From positions 186,001 to 250,000 of the forward strand of contig NZ_VKOG01000003.1 of NCBI RefSeq assembly GCF_007474545.1: a stretch of DNA of 64,000 nucleotides, read 5' to 3'. Origin of the DNA: Chryseobacterium binzhouense (GTDB lineage: Bacteria > Bacteroidota > Bacteroidia > Flavobacteriales > Weeksellaceae). Made by a program: the position numbers and the translations under genes. This document shows, one piece after another, positions 46,401-53,788 of the stretch (the stretch's first letter is position 1; the number at the start of each line of letters is the position of its first letter). The notes under the pieces are model-generated. The model searched no databases and was not told where the DNA came from. It worked only from the letters and a program-made list of their open reading frames with translations.

Positions 46401-47684
46401 ATCATTATTGGTATCACAGACAGAAATAACATCGGTTATAAGATTATATGTCTTAAAATTTAATGTAAGAACAGCTGTTCTGTAACAATCAGGGATTGAT
46501 GGGTTCTGAATTCTCACATATAAAACCGAATTGGAATTGAGAATATAATTTGTTGAGATACTGTTGGTATTATTTTGTGCATCCTGAATGGTATTATAGA
46601 ATGTAAAAATAAAATTAGAAGGATTCTGAGAAGTAAGGTTGGGTCTGAAATCATTCAGGTTCAGCGTGATGGGAGAGTTTCCGCAAAAATCCTGACTATA
46701 ATTTTTAGACGAAGGATAAGCAGGATCAAAACTAAGATTAAAATCATCAGATAATGTCAAAATACTGTTTCCGCAGATATTAAAGTTGACATTGGCTGTG
46801 TAAAGTTCATTCTGTGTAGGGCAGAGAGTTGCAGTAATACCTGTGGCTACAATTTGTCCTGAAGAATCTAGCCAGTTTACCTGCGGCTGTATGTTGGCTC
46901 CTGATGGCGAAAATCGCCACGCTTCCTGTGAAGCCTGCCAGTTTCCTGTATTTCTTGATACCGGAGAATATCCCAGACTACCATCATCATTTATTATACC
47001 TATAAGAGCATTCTCAAATTTCCTTGTTGCACAAGGCTGTGGCTTAGATCCTATAAAAACATCTACTACATTGGTTGTTTCATGCAGAACAATCTGCGAT
47101 GAAGATCTTTCTGTACATCCGGCAATTCTTCCTTCAAAAAAATTAATAACAAACTTTCTGTTAGGATAGCTTCCGGTTACAGAATAATAGATCTCTGAAG
47201 CATCAGACGAAGAAAAAACCATATCATGATAAGCTCCGAAAATTGAATTTTTAGGCAAACTTGCACTTGGGTTTTGCCATGCGACATTAGGATAATTGAT
47301 ATTTCCTAACTGGCTTTCATCAAATGTAATCATGCCGTTGGAACCTACTACAACAGATTCAAAATATTGATTGAAAAAGCAGAATTTAAATGGAAGATTA
47401 AGCTTTGCTGCAAAAAGATCATCATAATTTGCGTTGATTGGCGTCCCCTGATTAAAAGGAATCACAGGGAAAAAATTTTCTGAAGTTGTTTCATATGAAG
47501 TTGTCTGCTTAATCACTGGATATTCTACCCCAAGTGTGAAACAGCCATTTGCATCCAGATTATTTACACAGGTTACATTAAAGTTTTCATTTCCTGAAGC
47601 ATCTGTTACTTTAACAGCAATAGGAGCCTGAGCAAAATATAAAACAGCAAAAAACAAACAAAAAACTGATAAAAATTTTGTCAT
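43485..47684 (-). CDS. Large T9SS type B secreted repeat protein
   Basis: A 1399-residue cell-surface protein. It has a signal peptide (TKFLSVFCLFFAVLYFAQ), then an N-terminal domain with FKFCFFNQYFESVVVGSNGMI-like segments. About eight repeat modules of roughly 80-95 residues follow, each holding a Cys-Asp start such as VCDTNNDGIEANYDLN, MCDINADNFEEFDF, ICDFNNDNSENVLLN, ICDNNNDGVEVYNLL, ICDDNLDGIFEVNLN and ICDNGNDGVENLNL. The C-terminus (about 1310-1399) has ITPNGDGFNDKWIVKNL, VKVFDRYSYLIFEQ and SYWYVITLPDGRTFTGWILV, the gliding motility-associated type B sorting domain. It is exported by the T9SS and probably works in adhesion or the surface layer. The Asp/Asn-rich turns may bind calcium (inference). 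Confidence 0.9.
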   Translation of the reverse strand: MTKFLSVFCLFFAVLYFAQAPIAVKVTDASGNENFNVTCVNNLDANGCFTLGVEYPVIKQTTSYETTSENFFPVIPFNQGTPINANYDDLFAAKLNLPFKFCFFNQYFESVVVGSNGMITFDESQLGNINYPNVAWQNPSASLPKNSIFGAYHDMVFSSSDASEIYYSVTGSYPNRKFVINFFEGRIAGCTERSSSQIVLHETTNVVDVFIGSKPQPCATRKFENALIGIINDDGSLGYSPVSRNTGNWQASQEAWRFSPSGANIQPQVNWLDSSGQIVATGITATLCPTQNELYTANVNFNICGNSILTLSDDFNLSFDPAYPSSKNYSQDFCGNSPITLNLNDFRPNLTSQNPSNFIFTFYNTIQDAQNNTNSISTNYILNSNSVLYVRIQNPSIPDCYRTAVLTLNFKTYNLITDVISVCDTNNDGIEANYDLNLINNEIFPVGTTGFSYFLSQNDAQNNTGAVTSANISSGTKIWVRIQSLGCTYILGPVNFVLKTGVNVNSPISFVLTMCDINADNFEEFDFAVNLGPLISNQPGVSFTPYETAAAAFQGGGTPLGSIKKGIYTIFIRVQIPGGCFAVVPVNMNITFTEILANDKNEYICFNGSEDITVNLATLSSNMLTQPLTVPVTEFYDNYLAAMEGLTPISPNQIITDNGNLVTKTFFVRFEQDDDCYTVRAINVNLVHPVIVQSNFTICDFNNDNSENVLLNQFSGQIIGNQNATVIFFLTQANAQNNTNPISTVNINGNQQIFVRINSYNCIQVYPITVSLTPTPNVNPNVTISLTNICDNNNDGVEVYNLLQAQPQIYTGSGVTFTYYTSYNALTQTFSGQISDPSQFPVPGNATVFVKTKFNSSECFSVTQLTVQMTFLPAIVLNNAVLNQCDEDFNLNETFQLNDALSQLFVASQNSQPLSDMDVSFYLNSADANSGNSSSQIGNTIVTSISTVQIWARFQSKTTGCYSVAPIQLNTYFPPKAINSTVIICDDNLDGIFEVNLNNFTQLYVDIPNSINTFSYYLTQQDALNGTNPIANPQNFSAQPFPQQIWVKVTNIPGCDDVASINFTAGSKVTLQNAGPFLMNNICDNGNDGVENLNLTQFENQIFSGSNAVFTYYLSLSDLNSGINAVSNPSNFTFNQNTMPNTVFVKVSAPGFCPDIASINITLKSVPSFVIPTQFFCPGESFSFTLNVEGHTIISYTWTNPAVEIVSTGNTLSNAVLQGIYSVTVVSDSGCSFTATFEAKYYDVPVIQQLTANGNTFTVIATGSQPILYSIDGFNWQDSNIFYNLPTGITTFYVKYAEGKCIVKKDGVILDIKNTITPNGDGFNDKWIVKNLQVFGKEMTNVKVFDRYSYLIFEQNTNTQIVWDGTIAGRPIPTSSYWYVITLPDGRTFTGWILVKNNN

Positions 47685-47927
47685 TGATTTGGCTTAAATA
47701 TGATTATAAAAAATGTTATGGATTAAAAACACCATAATCATTGCTTAACAAAAATAATAAATTACATAGATGAACGAATAAATTATAAAATTAAGTGGTA
47801 AAAATTCACAAATCAATACACATAAATAGTTATTTATAAAAATAACCAAAACAAAACCACCCTTTAACTTTTATCGTTTTTCAGACATATCGGGCATAAA
47901 AAAGTGAGAGTGAATTAATATTTATAT

Positions 47928-47961
47928 AAAAAAAGACCGCATCACTCAAAGTAATGCAGTC
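47928..47961 (-). terminator. Terminator of lysS
   Basis: An imperfect long stem (47935-47946 with 47951-47961) with a T-run on the minus strand (A residues 47928-47934). The rest of the 299-base gap 47685-47983 shows no gene. Confidence 0.72.
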
Positions 47962-47983
47962 CTTTATATTATTATTTTAATAT

Positions 47984-49684
47984 TTAAACCAGCTTCATCA
48001 AAACATTATCATCAATTTTTTCCACTTTTACCATACCATGTTTAGTAAGATTTTTTGAAGCTTTATCCCATTTTTTACCGGATAACTGGCTTCTTTCTTT
48101 CACTTCTGCTAAAGAAAATGCATTTTCCTGAGAATTTAAAATCTCCAGAATTACTTTTTCATCTTCTCCCAATTCAATCTGCGGAACCACTTTTTCAGGT
48201 CTCATCTGAGGGAAGAATAAGACTTCCTGAATAGATGGATTATTCGTCAGGAACATAATCAGTCTGTCCATTCCGATTCCCAGACCGGAAGTTGGCGGCA
48301 TTCCGTATTCCAAAGCTCTAAGGAAATCTTCATCGATAAATCCGGTTGCTTCATCATCACCTTTCTCTGATAATTTCAGCTGCTCTTCGAAACGTTCTCT
48401 CTGATCAATCGGATCATTTAATTCTGAATAAGCATTTGCGATTTCCTTACCACAAACCATCAATTCAAAACGCTCTGTAAGACCATCTTTGCTTCTGTGT
48501 TTTTTGGTTAAAGGTGACATTTCGATCGGATAATCAGTAATAAATGTCGGCTGTATGAAATTCCCTTCACATTTTTCGCCAAAAATTTCATCAATTAATT
48601 TTCCTTTCCCCATCGTTTCATTTACCTCGATTCCGATAGATTTTGCAAAGTCGAATAATTCCTGCTCCGTTTTACCTGTAATATCAAAACCTGCATATTT
48701 TAGGATTGCTTCTGTCATAGAAATTCTTGGATAAGGAGCTTTCCAGCTGATCGTGTGTTCACCGAATCTAGATTCTGCACTACCATTTACAGAAGTTGCA
48801 CAGAATTCCAGCAATTTCTCTGTGAAATCCATCATCCAGTTGTAATCTTTATAAGCCACATAAATTTCCATTGCGGTAAATTCCGGATTATGGGTTCTAT
48901 CCATTCCTTCATTTCTGAAATTTTTCGAGAATTCGTAAACGCCATCAAATCCACCAACGATCAATCTTTTGAGATATAATTCGTTTGCAATTCTTAAATA
49001 TAATGGAATATCTAAAGCATTGTGATGTGTAATAAACGGTCTTGCTGCTGCTCCACCGGGAATTGACTGCAAAATTGGCGTTTCAACTTCAAAATATCCT
49101 GCATCGTTGAAGAAAGTTCTCATGGCATTGAACAATTTTGTTCTTTTCACGAAAATTTCTTTCACATGAGGATTTACCGTTAAATCTACATAACGCTGTC
49201 TGTATCTCATTTCCGCATCATTGAAAGCATCATGCACTACTCCATTCTCATCAGTTTTCGCAAGCGGCAGCGGTCTTAAAGATTTGGTAAGCAAAGTGAA
49301 ATTTTTCACCAAAACTGTTTTTTCACCAACCTGAGTAGTGAACAGCTCACCTTCAACTCCGATGATGTCACCAATATCTAAAAGGTGTTTATATACATCG
49401 TTATATAAAGTTTTATCTTCTCCGGTACAGATTTCGTCACGGTTAAAGTAAACCTGAATTTTCCCTGTAGAATCCTGCAACTCAGCAAAAGAAGCTTTCC
49501 CCTGAATTCTGCGTGACATCAATCTTCCCGCAATTTTCACCTGTTTACTCTCAGAAAAATTCTGTTTTATAGATTCGGTAGTATCTGTAATTACATATTC
49601 ATCTGCCGGGAATGCATTGATTCCCATTTCAACAAGCTTATTCAGCTTTTCTCTTCTAATGATTTCCTGTTCTGATAATTGCAT
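47984..49684 (-). CDS. lysS: Lysine--tRNA ligase, class II, with C-terminal extension
   Basis: Charges tRNA-Lys with lysine. The 566-residue protein has an N-terminal OB fold (VKIAGRLMSRRIQGKASFAE then LQDSTGKIQVYF) and a class II core: motif 1 around FNDAGYFEVETPILQSIPGG, motif 2 FRNEGMDRTHNPEFTAMEIY and motif 3 GLGIGMDRLIMFLTN. After the core there is an extra segment of about 65 residues with a winged-helix look (EDEKVILEILNSQENAFSLAE onward), longer than the E. coli enzyme. The frame is open to 49711, but the ATG at 49684 (MQLSEQEIIRREKL) gives the usual start. A -7 like box (TATTTTTG, minus strand) lies at 49709-49716. Confidence 0.94.
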   Translation of the reverse strand: MQLSEQEIIRREKLNKLVEMGINAFPADEYVITDTTESIKQNFSESKQVKIAGRLMSRRIQGKASFAELQDSTGKIQVYFNRDEICTGEDKTLYNDVYKHLLDIGDIIGVEGELFTTQVGEKTVLVKNFTLLTKSLRPLPLAKTDENGVVHDAFNDAEMRYRQRYVDLTVNPHVKEIFVKRTKLFNAMRTFFNDAGYFEVETPILQSIPGGAAARPFITHHNALDIPLYLRIANELYLKRLIVGGFDGVYEFSKNFRNEGMDRTHNPEFTAMEIYVAYKDYNWMMDFTEKLLEFCATSVNGSAESRFGEHTISWKAPYPRISMTEAILKYAGFDITGKTEQELFDFAKSIGIEVNETMGKGKLIDEIFGEKCEGNFIQPTFITDYPIEMSPLTKKHRSKDGLTERFELMVCGKEIANAYSELNDPIDQRERFEEQLKLSEKGDDEATGFIDEDFLRALEYGMPPTSGLGIGMDRLIMFLTNNPSIQEVLFFPQMRPEKVVPQIELGEDEKVILEILNSQENAFSLAEVKERSQLSGKKWDKASKNLTKHGMVKVEKIDDNVLMKLV

Positions 49685-49708
49685 TGTAAATTCAATTTTT
49701 TCGAATTG

Positions 49709-49716
49709 CAAAAATA
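49709..49716 (-). promoter_or_regulatory. -7 element of lysS
   Basis: TATTTTTG on the minus strand fits TAnnTTTG, 24 bases upstream of the lysS ATG. Confidence 0.45.
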
Positions 49717-49790
49717 GTGAATTTAAAGGTTTTATGGAAGTTAAATTTTATGATAAGATTTTACCCGGAATTTAGATAACTTCTATCACA

Positions 49791-49881
49791 TCGCCAAATT
49801 GCAGCCCGGCTTGAGTGGAGCTCTTTTTGTGAGGAGGTACGACGAGCAAAAAAGCGGGAACGGAAGACGGAAATTGCTGCC
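49791..49881 (-). repeat. Dispersed 90-bp repeat (TTTCCGTCTTCCG family), copy 1
   Basis: Read on the minus strand it runs GGCAGCAATTTCCGTCTTCC, a GCTTTTTTGC block, ACAAAAAGAGCTCC and CTCAAGCCGGGCTGCAATTT. A diverged copy in the other orientation lies at 54781-54873 between trpD and trpC. It lies between lysS and rlmF and codes for nothing recognisable. Confidence 0.7.
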
Positions 49882-49891
49882 CAAAAATAAT

Positions 49892-50815
49892 TTAAAAAAC
49901 TTTCCTTTCAGTTTTAGGAATAAAAGTCCAGGCTAAAATCCTGCTCATTTTCTGACCTTGAGACATTTCAATCGTTTTGATTTCTGCTGCTTTTAGTTTA
50001 TTTAAAAGTGCATTCAACTTGAAAAGATTTTCTTTTTTTGAAACCAAACAGGTAAACCACAACACTTGGGGCGAAAACATAGCACTTTCTTCAATCATTT
50101 TAGAAACGAAGCCAATTTCTCCACCTTCGCACCAAAGTTCAGATTGTTGTCCGCTGAAATTCAGATTCGGATTTTTAATTTTAGATTTATTGAGATTTTT
50201 TGTTTTCCTCAAATTACCTTTCAAAGCAGATTCTTCCGAATCATGAAATGGGGGATTGCACATTGAAAAAGCAAACTTATCTTCAGAGGAAATGATATTT
50301 TTAAATATAAAATTTGAATTTTCCTGAAATCTTAATTCAATTTCAGACGATAAATCGGGATTTTGACTTAAAATACGTTGTGCGTTTTGGAAAGAATCTT
50401 TATTGATATCAGTTCCGAGCATACTCCAGCCATAAGATTGATGTGCAATTAAAGGATACACTAAGTTAGCTCCGGTTCCGATATCCAACCCTTTTACAGA
50501 AAAACCTTTTGGAATTTCGAGATGATTTTCAGCCAGCAAATCGGCAATATAATGCACGTAATCTGCTCTTCCGGGAATAGGCGGACAAAGATTACCATCC
50601 GGAATATCCCAGTTTTTGATTCCGTAAAAATGCTGCAGCAAAGCTTTATTAAGCAATTTTACCGCTTTCGGAATACTGAAATTGATGGTAAGGTTTCCGT
50701 AAGGATTTTTATAAACATAATGCTTCAATTCCGGCACACAAGAAATCAGAGAATCAAAATCATAAGAATTTCGGTGCAGATTCCTTGGGTGCAGGTTTGA
50801 TTTTTCAGAAGACAT
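49892..50815 (-). CDS. rlmF: 23S rRNA (adenine-1618-N6)-methyltransferase
   Basis: Methylates A1618 of 23S rRNA using SAM. The 307-residue protein shows the RlmF pattern: LHPRNLHRNSYDFDSL at the start, CPPIPGRADYVHYIADLL, the SAM loop GLDIGTGANLVYPLI, and the catalytic MCNPPFHDS. ELWCEGGEIGFVSKMIEES and ILAWTF complete the family set. It directly follows the cytochrome gene (adjacent, no gap) in an operon headed by a small lipoprotein. Confidence 0.92.
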   Translation of the reverse strand: MSSEKSNLHPRNLHRNSYDFDSLISCVPELKHYVYKNPYGNLTINFSIPKAVKLLNKALLQHFYGIKNWDIPDGNLCPPIPGRADYVHYIADLLAENHLEIPKGFSVKGLDIGTGANLVYPLIAHQSYGWSMLGTDINKDSFQNAQRILSQNPDLSSEIELRFQENSNFIFKNIISSEDKFAFSMCNPPFHDSEESALKGNLRKTKNLNKSKIKNPNLNFSGQQSELWCEGGEIGFVSKMIEESAMFSPQVLWFTCLVSKKENLFKLNALLNKLKAAEIKTIEMSQGQKMSRILAWTFIPKTERKVF

Positions 50816-51184
50816 TTACTTCTTCTGTTTTAGGATATATTCTACCATTTTTTTGGCATCCTCCTTTGAAAACTGGGAATGAGGCGCCATCGGTACATCT
50901 CCCCAAGCTCCGCTTCCGCCTTCAATTATTTTGGAAGCAAGTTTTTCAATATCTTTTTCGGAATATCGGGCGGCGATTTCCTGATAGGAAGGTCCAATCA
51001 TTTTTTCAGTCACATTATGGCATGACATACAGTCGGAAGTCTCTATCAAAGCCTGTCCGGAAATATTTTTCACTACTGGAGAAGGTACGTCATCCGTATC
51101 TGTTTGCTGAGCTTCCAAGTTTTCTTTTTTAGAACAGGAAAGTAGAAATAAGGTCGCCGTTACTGCCAAAAACAAATGTTTCAT
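50816..51184 (-). CDS. Cytochrome c lipoprotein (c551/c552-like)
   Basis: A 122-residue exported monoheme cytochrome. The N-terminal KHLFLAVTATLFLLSCSKK is a lipoprotein signal with Cys at 17. The heme-binding motif is CMSCH (about 52-56), and the Met ligand is in DVPMAPHSQFS near the C-terminus, followed by EYILKQ, as in class I c-type cytochromes. It carries electrons at the outer face of the inner membrane or in the periplasm. The start codon overlaps the stop of the upstream small lipoprotein by one base (TAATG). Confidence 0.88.
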   Translation of the reverse strand: MKHLFLAVTATLFLLSCSKKENLEAQQTDTDDVPSPVVKNISGQALIETSDCMSCHNVTEKMIGPSYQEIAARYSEKDIEKLASKIIEGGSGAWGDVPMAPHSQFSKEDAKKMVEYILKQKK

Positions 51185-51390
51185 TATTTTGCAGCTGTAG
51201 TATCTATCGCAGCAGGAGCTGGTGCCGCTACTGGTGCAGAATCAGTTTTTGTTGAAGTAGAATCAGTTACAGTTGGAGCAGCAGGTTCTTCAAGCATGAT
51301 ATTGCTGTCCTGTAGAGATTTTTCTTCTTTTTTTGAGCAGCTTACTGCCGCTAAACTTACGATGAATACGATTGCTAAAACTTTTTTCAT
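51184..51390 (-). CDS. Small Ala/Thr/Pro-rich lipoprotein
   Basis: A 68-residue protein: a lipoprotein signal MKKVLAIVFIVSLAAVSCSK (Cys at 18) and then a low-complexity tail rich in Ala, Pro, Thr, Ser and Asp (APTVTDSTSTKTDSAPVAAP). No domain is recognisable. Its last base is shared with the start codon of the cytochrome gene, so translation is coupled. A TATTTTTG box on the minus strand (51411-51418) lies 20 bases upstream and is the likely operon promoter. Confidence 0.7.
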   Translation of the reverse strand: MKKVLAIVFIVSLAAVSCSKKEEKSLQDSNIMLEEPAAPTVTDSTSTKTDSAPVAAPAPAAIDTTAAK

Positions 51391-51410
51391 TGTTGATTAT
51401 AATTTGATCA

Positions 51411-51418
51411 CAAAAATA
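51411..51418 (-). promoter_or_regulatory. -7 element of the lipoprotein-cytochrome-rlmF operon
   Basis: TATTTTTG on the minus strand fits TAnnTTTG, 20 bases upstream of the lipoprotein ATG. Confidence 0.45.
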
Positions 51419-51486
51419 TGAAAATATTATCTTTCACCACCACCTTAAGCTCCTAATTTGGTAAAGAACATTTTTTGATTTTTTTA

Positions 51487-51516
51487 TTTGTGGTTTCAAA
51501 AAAATATATACATTTG
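51487..51516 (+). promoter_or_regulatory. Promoter of the trp operon
   Basis: TTTG (51487-51490), an 18-base spacer and TACATTTG (51509-51516). The -7 box ends 4 bases before the leader-peptide ATG, so the leader is predicted to start almost at its first codon. Confidence 0.7.
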
Positions 51517-51520
51517 CAGT

Positions 51521-51598
51521 ATGATTATCTCAAACAACAGAAATTGGTGGTGGCTTTCAAACTCTTCGTCGGGTCTGAAACTATTGTCGTGTTGTTGA
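51521..51598 (+). CDS. trpL: trp operon leader peptide
   Basis: A 25-codon reading frame beginning MIISNNRN and then three consecutive Trp codons (residues 9-11, 51545-51553). It is followed by a Ser/Leu-rich tail and a TGA at 51596. Three tandem Trp codons just before a terminator and the trpE gene are the hallmark of attenuation: the ribosome stalls at them when charged tRNA-Trp is scarce. The frame is too short for ordinary gene calling. The ATG lies 4 bases after the -7 box. Confidence 0.85.
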   Translation: MIISNNRNWWWLSNSSSGLKLLSCC

Positions 51599-51667
51599 TC
51601 ATATTACAGCAGGAATAATATTAAAAATATAAATAAGACTTTGACGTGATACGTTGAAGTCTTTTTT
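51555..51667 (+). promoter_or_regulatory. trp attenuator: protector hairpin, antiterminator and terminator
   Basis: The terminator is a 12-bp stem (51635-51646 with 51652-51663) and a T-run to 51667. The 5' arm of the terminator (51636-51646) can instead pair with 51567-51576 (CGTCGGGTCT, two G-U pairs and one bulge) as an antiterminator. That same segment is sequestered by an alternative hairpin, 51555-51562 with 51573-51580. A ribosome stalled on the Trp codons would cover the 51555-51562 arm and free the antiterminator. Structures were found by eye, not by folding software. Confidence 0.75.
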
Positions 51668-51703
51668 GTTTATATCTCAAACAGCTATTAAAAATGAAAC
51701 AAA

Positions 51704-53125
51704 ATGTTCGATAAAAAAATATCAATAAAAACAATTTCAAAAAAAATATTGGGAGATCTTCATACTCCCATGAATATTTACCTGAGCCTTCGTGACAACT
51801 TCAGGGACACCATTCTTCTGGAAAGCGCAGATTCTAAAAATCCGCAAAACAATTTTTCTTTTATAGCGATCAATGCCATTGCAGGAATTGAAGTTAAAAA
51901 TATATCCGAATTTGAAGTAAAATTTCCCGGTCAAAATCCTGAAAAAACATCTTTGGAAAACATAGACTTAACCAACCTTCTGCATCAGTTTTCAAAAACT
52001 TTTCAATATGAAAAAGTGAATGAAAAAATAGAAGAAACCGCACAAAGCCTTTTTGGGTATACCAGTTTTGAAGCTGTGCAGTTTTTTGAAGAAATCAGAT
52101 TTAAAGATCAGACTCCGGAAATTGAGATTCCGATTCTTCGGTACAGGCTTTATCAATATGTGATTGCCATTAATCATTTTAATGATGAAATGCACCTCAT
52201 CGAAAACCAGATTAACGGAATAAAATCTGATTTCACAACTGTTGAAGATTTAATTAAAAATAAAAATGCAGTAATTTATCCTTTTGAAAAAATCTCTGAA
52301 GAAAGTTCAAATCTATCTGACGAAGAATATATTGAACTTGTAAAAACCGCACAAAAACACTGTATGAGAGGAGACGTGTTTCAACTGGTACTCAGCCGCA
52401 GATTTCAGCAAAGATTTAAAGGTGACGAGTTTAATGTTTACCGTGCGCTTAGAAACATCAATCCGTCTCCTTATTTGTTTTTCTTCGATTATGGCAATTA
52501 CAAACTCTTCGGATCAAGTCCTGAAAGCCAGCTTATTATAAAAGACAACAAAGCGATTATTCATCCTATTGCAGGAACATTTAAAAGAACAGGAGATCTG
52601 GAAACCGATCTGCAATCTATTGAACATTTAAAAAAAGATCCGAAAGAAAATGCAGAGCATACGATGCTGGTTGATTTGGCAAGAAATGATCTTGGAAAAC
52701 TGGGAAAAAACATTACCGTTACCAAGCTAAAGGAAATTCAGCTTTTCTCACATGTTATTCACATGGTCAGCGAAGTTACGGCAGACCTTCAGGAAAATGC
52801 CAATCCTTTTGAAATCGTTGCCACTACTTTTCCTCAGGGGACTTTAAGCGGTGCTCCAAAACATAAAGCATTACAGCTTATTGACACTTATGAAAAAGAT
52901 TCAAGAGGATATTACGGCGGATGCATAGGAATGATCGGGTTAAACGGCAACTGCAATCAGGCAATTATGATTCGTACTTTCCTCAGTAAAAACAATACTC
53001 TTTATTATCAGGCAGGCGCCGGATTAGTGGCAAAATCTGATCCTCAAAGCGAACTTCAGGAGGTAAACAATAAACTTAATGCACTGAAAAAAGCAGTGGA
53101 GAAAGCAGAAAAACTGGTTAAATAA
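51704..53125 (+). CDS. trpE: Anthranilate synthase component I
   Basis: Converts chorismate and ammonia (from TrpG) to anthranilate. The 473-residue protein has the chorismate-binding core: VFQLVLSRRFQQRF, SPYLFFFDYGNYKLFGSSPE, HPIAGTFKRTG, EHTMLVDLARNDLG and FPQGTLSGAPKHKALQLID, then GYYGGCIGMIG. The N-terminal part carries the region where Trp feedback binds (LESADSKNPQNNFSFIAI). First structural gene after the attenuator. Confidence 0.95.
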   Translation: MFDKKISIKTISKKILGDLHTPMNIYLSLRDNFRDTILLESADSKNPQNNFSFIAINAIAGIEVKNISEFEVKFPGQNPEKTSLENIDLTNLLHQFSKTFQYEKVNEKIEETAQSLFGYTSFEAVQFFEEIRFKDQTPEIEIPILRYRLYQYVIAINHFNDEMHLIENQINGIKSDFTTVEDLIKNKNAVIYPFEKISEESSNLSDEEYIELVKTAQKHCMRGDVFQLVLSRRFQQRFKGDEFNVYRALRNINPSPYLFFFDYGNYKLFGSSPESQLIIKDNKAIIHPIAGTFKRTGDLETDLQSIEHLKKDPKENAEHTMLVDLARNDLGKLGKNITVTKLKEIQLFSHVIHMVSEVTADLQENANPFEIVATTFPQGTLSGAPKHKALQLIDTYEKDSRGYYGGCIGMIGLNGNCNQAIMIRTFLSKNNTLYYQAGAGLVAKSDPQSELQEVNNKLNALKKAVEKAEKLVK

Positions 53126-53137
53126 AAAAGAAAAAAA

Positions 53138-53719
53138 ATGGATAATATAAAAGCAGCCAAAGTATTGGTATTCGACAATTACGACAGTTTCACCTACAAT
53201 TTGGTGCAGATGATCGAAAAAATACTGAACCAGAAAGTTGACATCGTAAAAAATGATAAAATTACTTTGGAAGAAATCAACAGATATGATAAAATAATTA
53301 TTTCTCCGGGACCGGGAATTCCTGAAGAAGCAGGAATTTTATTAGATCTGATTAAAAAATACGCTGCAACAAAAAGCATCTTGGGAGTTTGTCTCGGTCA
53401 GCAGGCTATCGCAGAAGCTTTTGGTGGCAGTTTAATCAATCTTTCAGAAATTTACCATGGTGTTGCTACAGAAGCAATTCGTGTAAAAGACCACAAAATC
53501 CTCAGAAATCTCCCCGAAACGCTGGAAGTAGGGCGTTATCATTCCTGGGCGGTGAATCCTGAAGATTTTCCTTCCGAACTGGAAGTTACCAGCGTAGATA
53601 AAAACGGAATGATCATGAGTCTTAAACATAAAATCTTTGATCTTCATGGAGTACAATATCATCCCGAGAGTATTTTAACGCCCAATGGCAAACAAATTTT
53701 AGAAAATTTTTTAAGCTAG
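53138..53719 (+). CDS. trpG: Anthranilate synthase component II (glutamine amidotransferase)
   Basis: Supplies ammonia from glutamine to TrpE. The 193-residue class I amidotransferase shows VLVFDNYDSFTYNLVQMIE, IISPGPGIPEEAG, ILGVCLGQQAIAEAFGG with the nucleophile Cys, and GVQYHPESILTPNGKQI with the catalytic His and Glu. It is separate from trpE (12-base gap) and not fused to trpD. Confidence 0.94.
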   Translation: MDNIKAAKVLVFDNYDSFTYNLVQMIEKILNQKVDIVKNDKITLEEINRYDKIIISPGPGIPEEAGILLDLIKKYAATKSILGVCLGQQAIAEAFGGSLINLSEIYHGVATEAIRVKDHKILRNLPETLEVGRYHSWAVNPEDFPSELEVTSVDKNGMIMSLKHKIFDLHGVQYHPESILTPNGKQILENFLS

Positions 53720-53788
53720 AAGTCAGAAAATTATAAACAAAGAATTATAAAATAAATAATAAAACTTCTCGCTGTAACCACTAAAACA

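Noticed and set aside
46843-47169. 108-codon plus-strand frame with several Cys residues opposite the T9SS gene
   Set aside because: Antisense shadow of a well-supported coding region, with no promoter or conserved motif.
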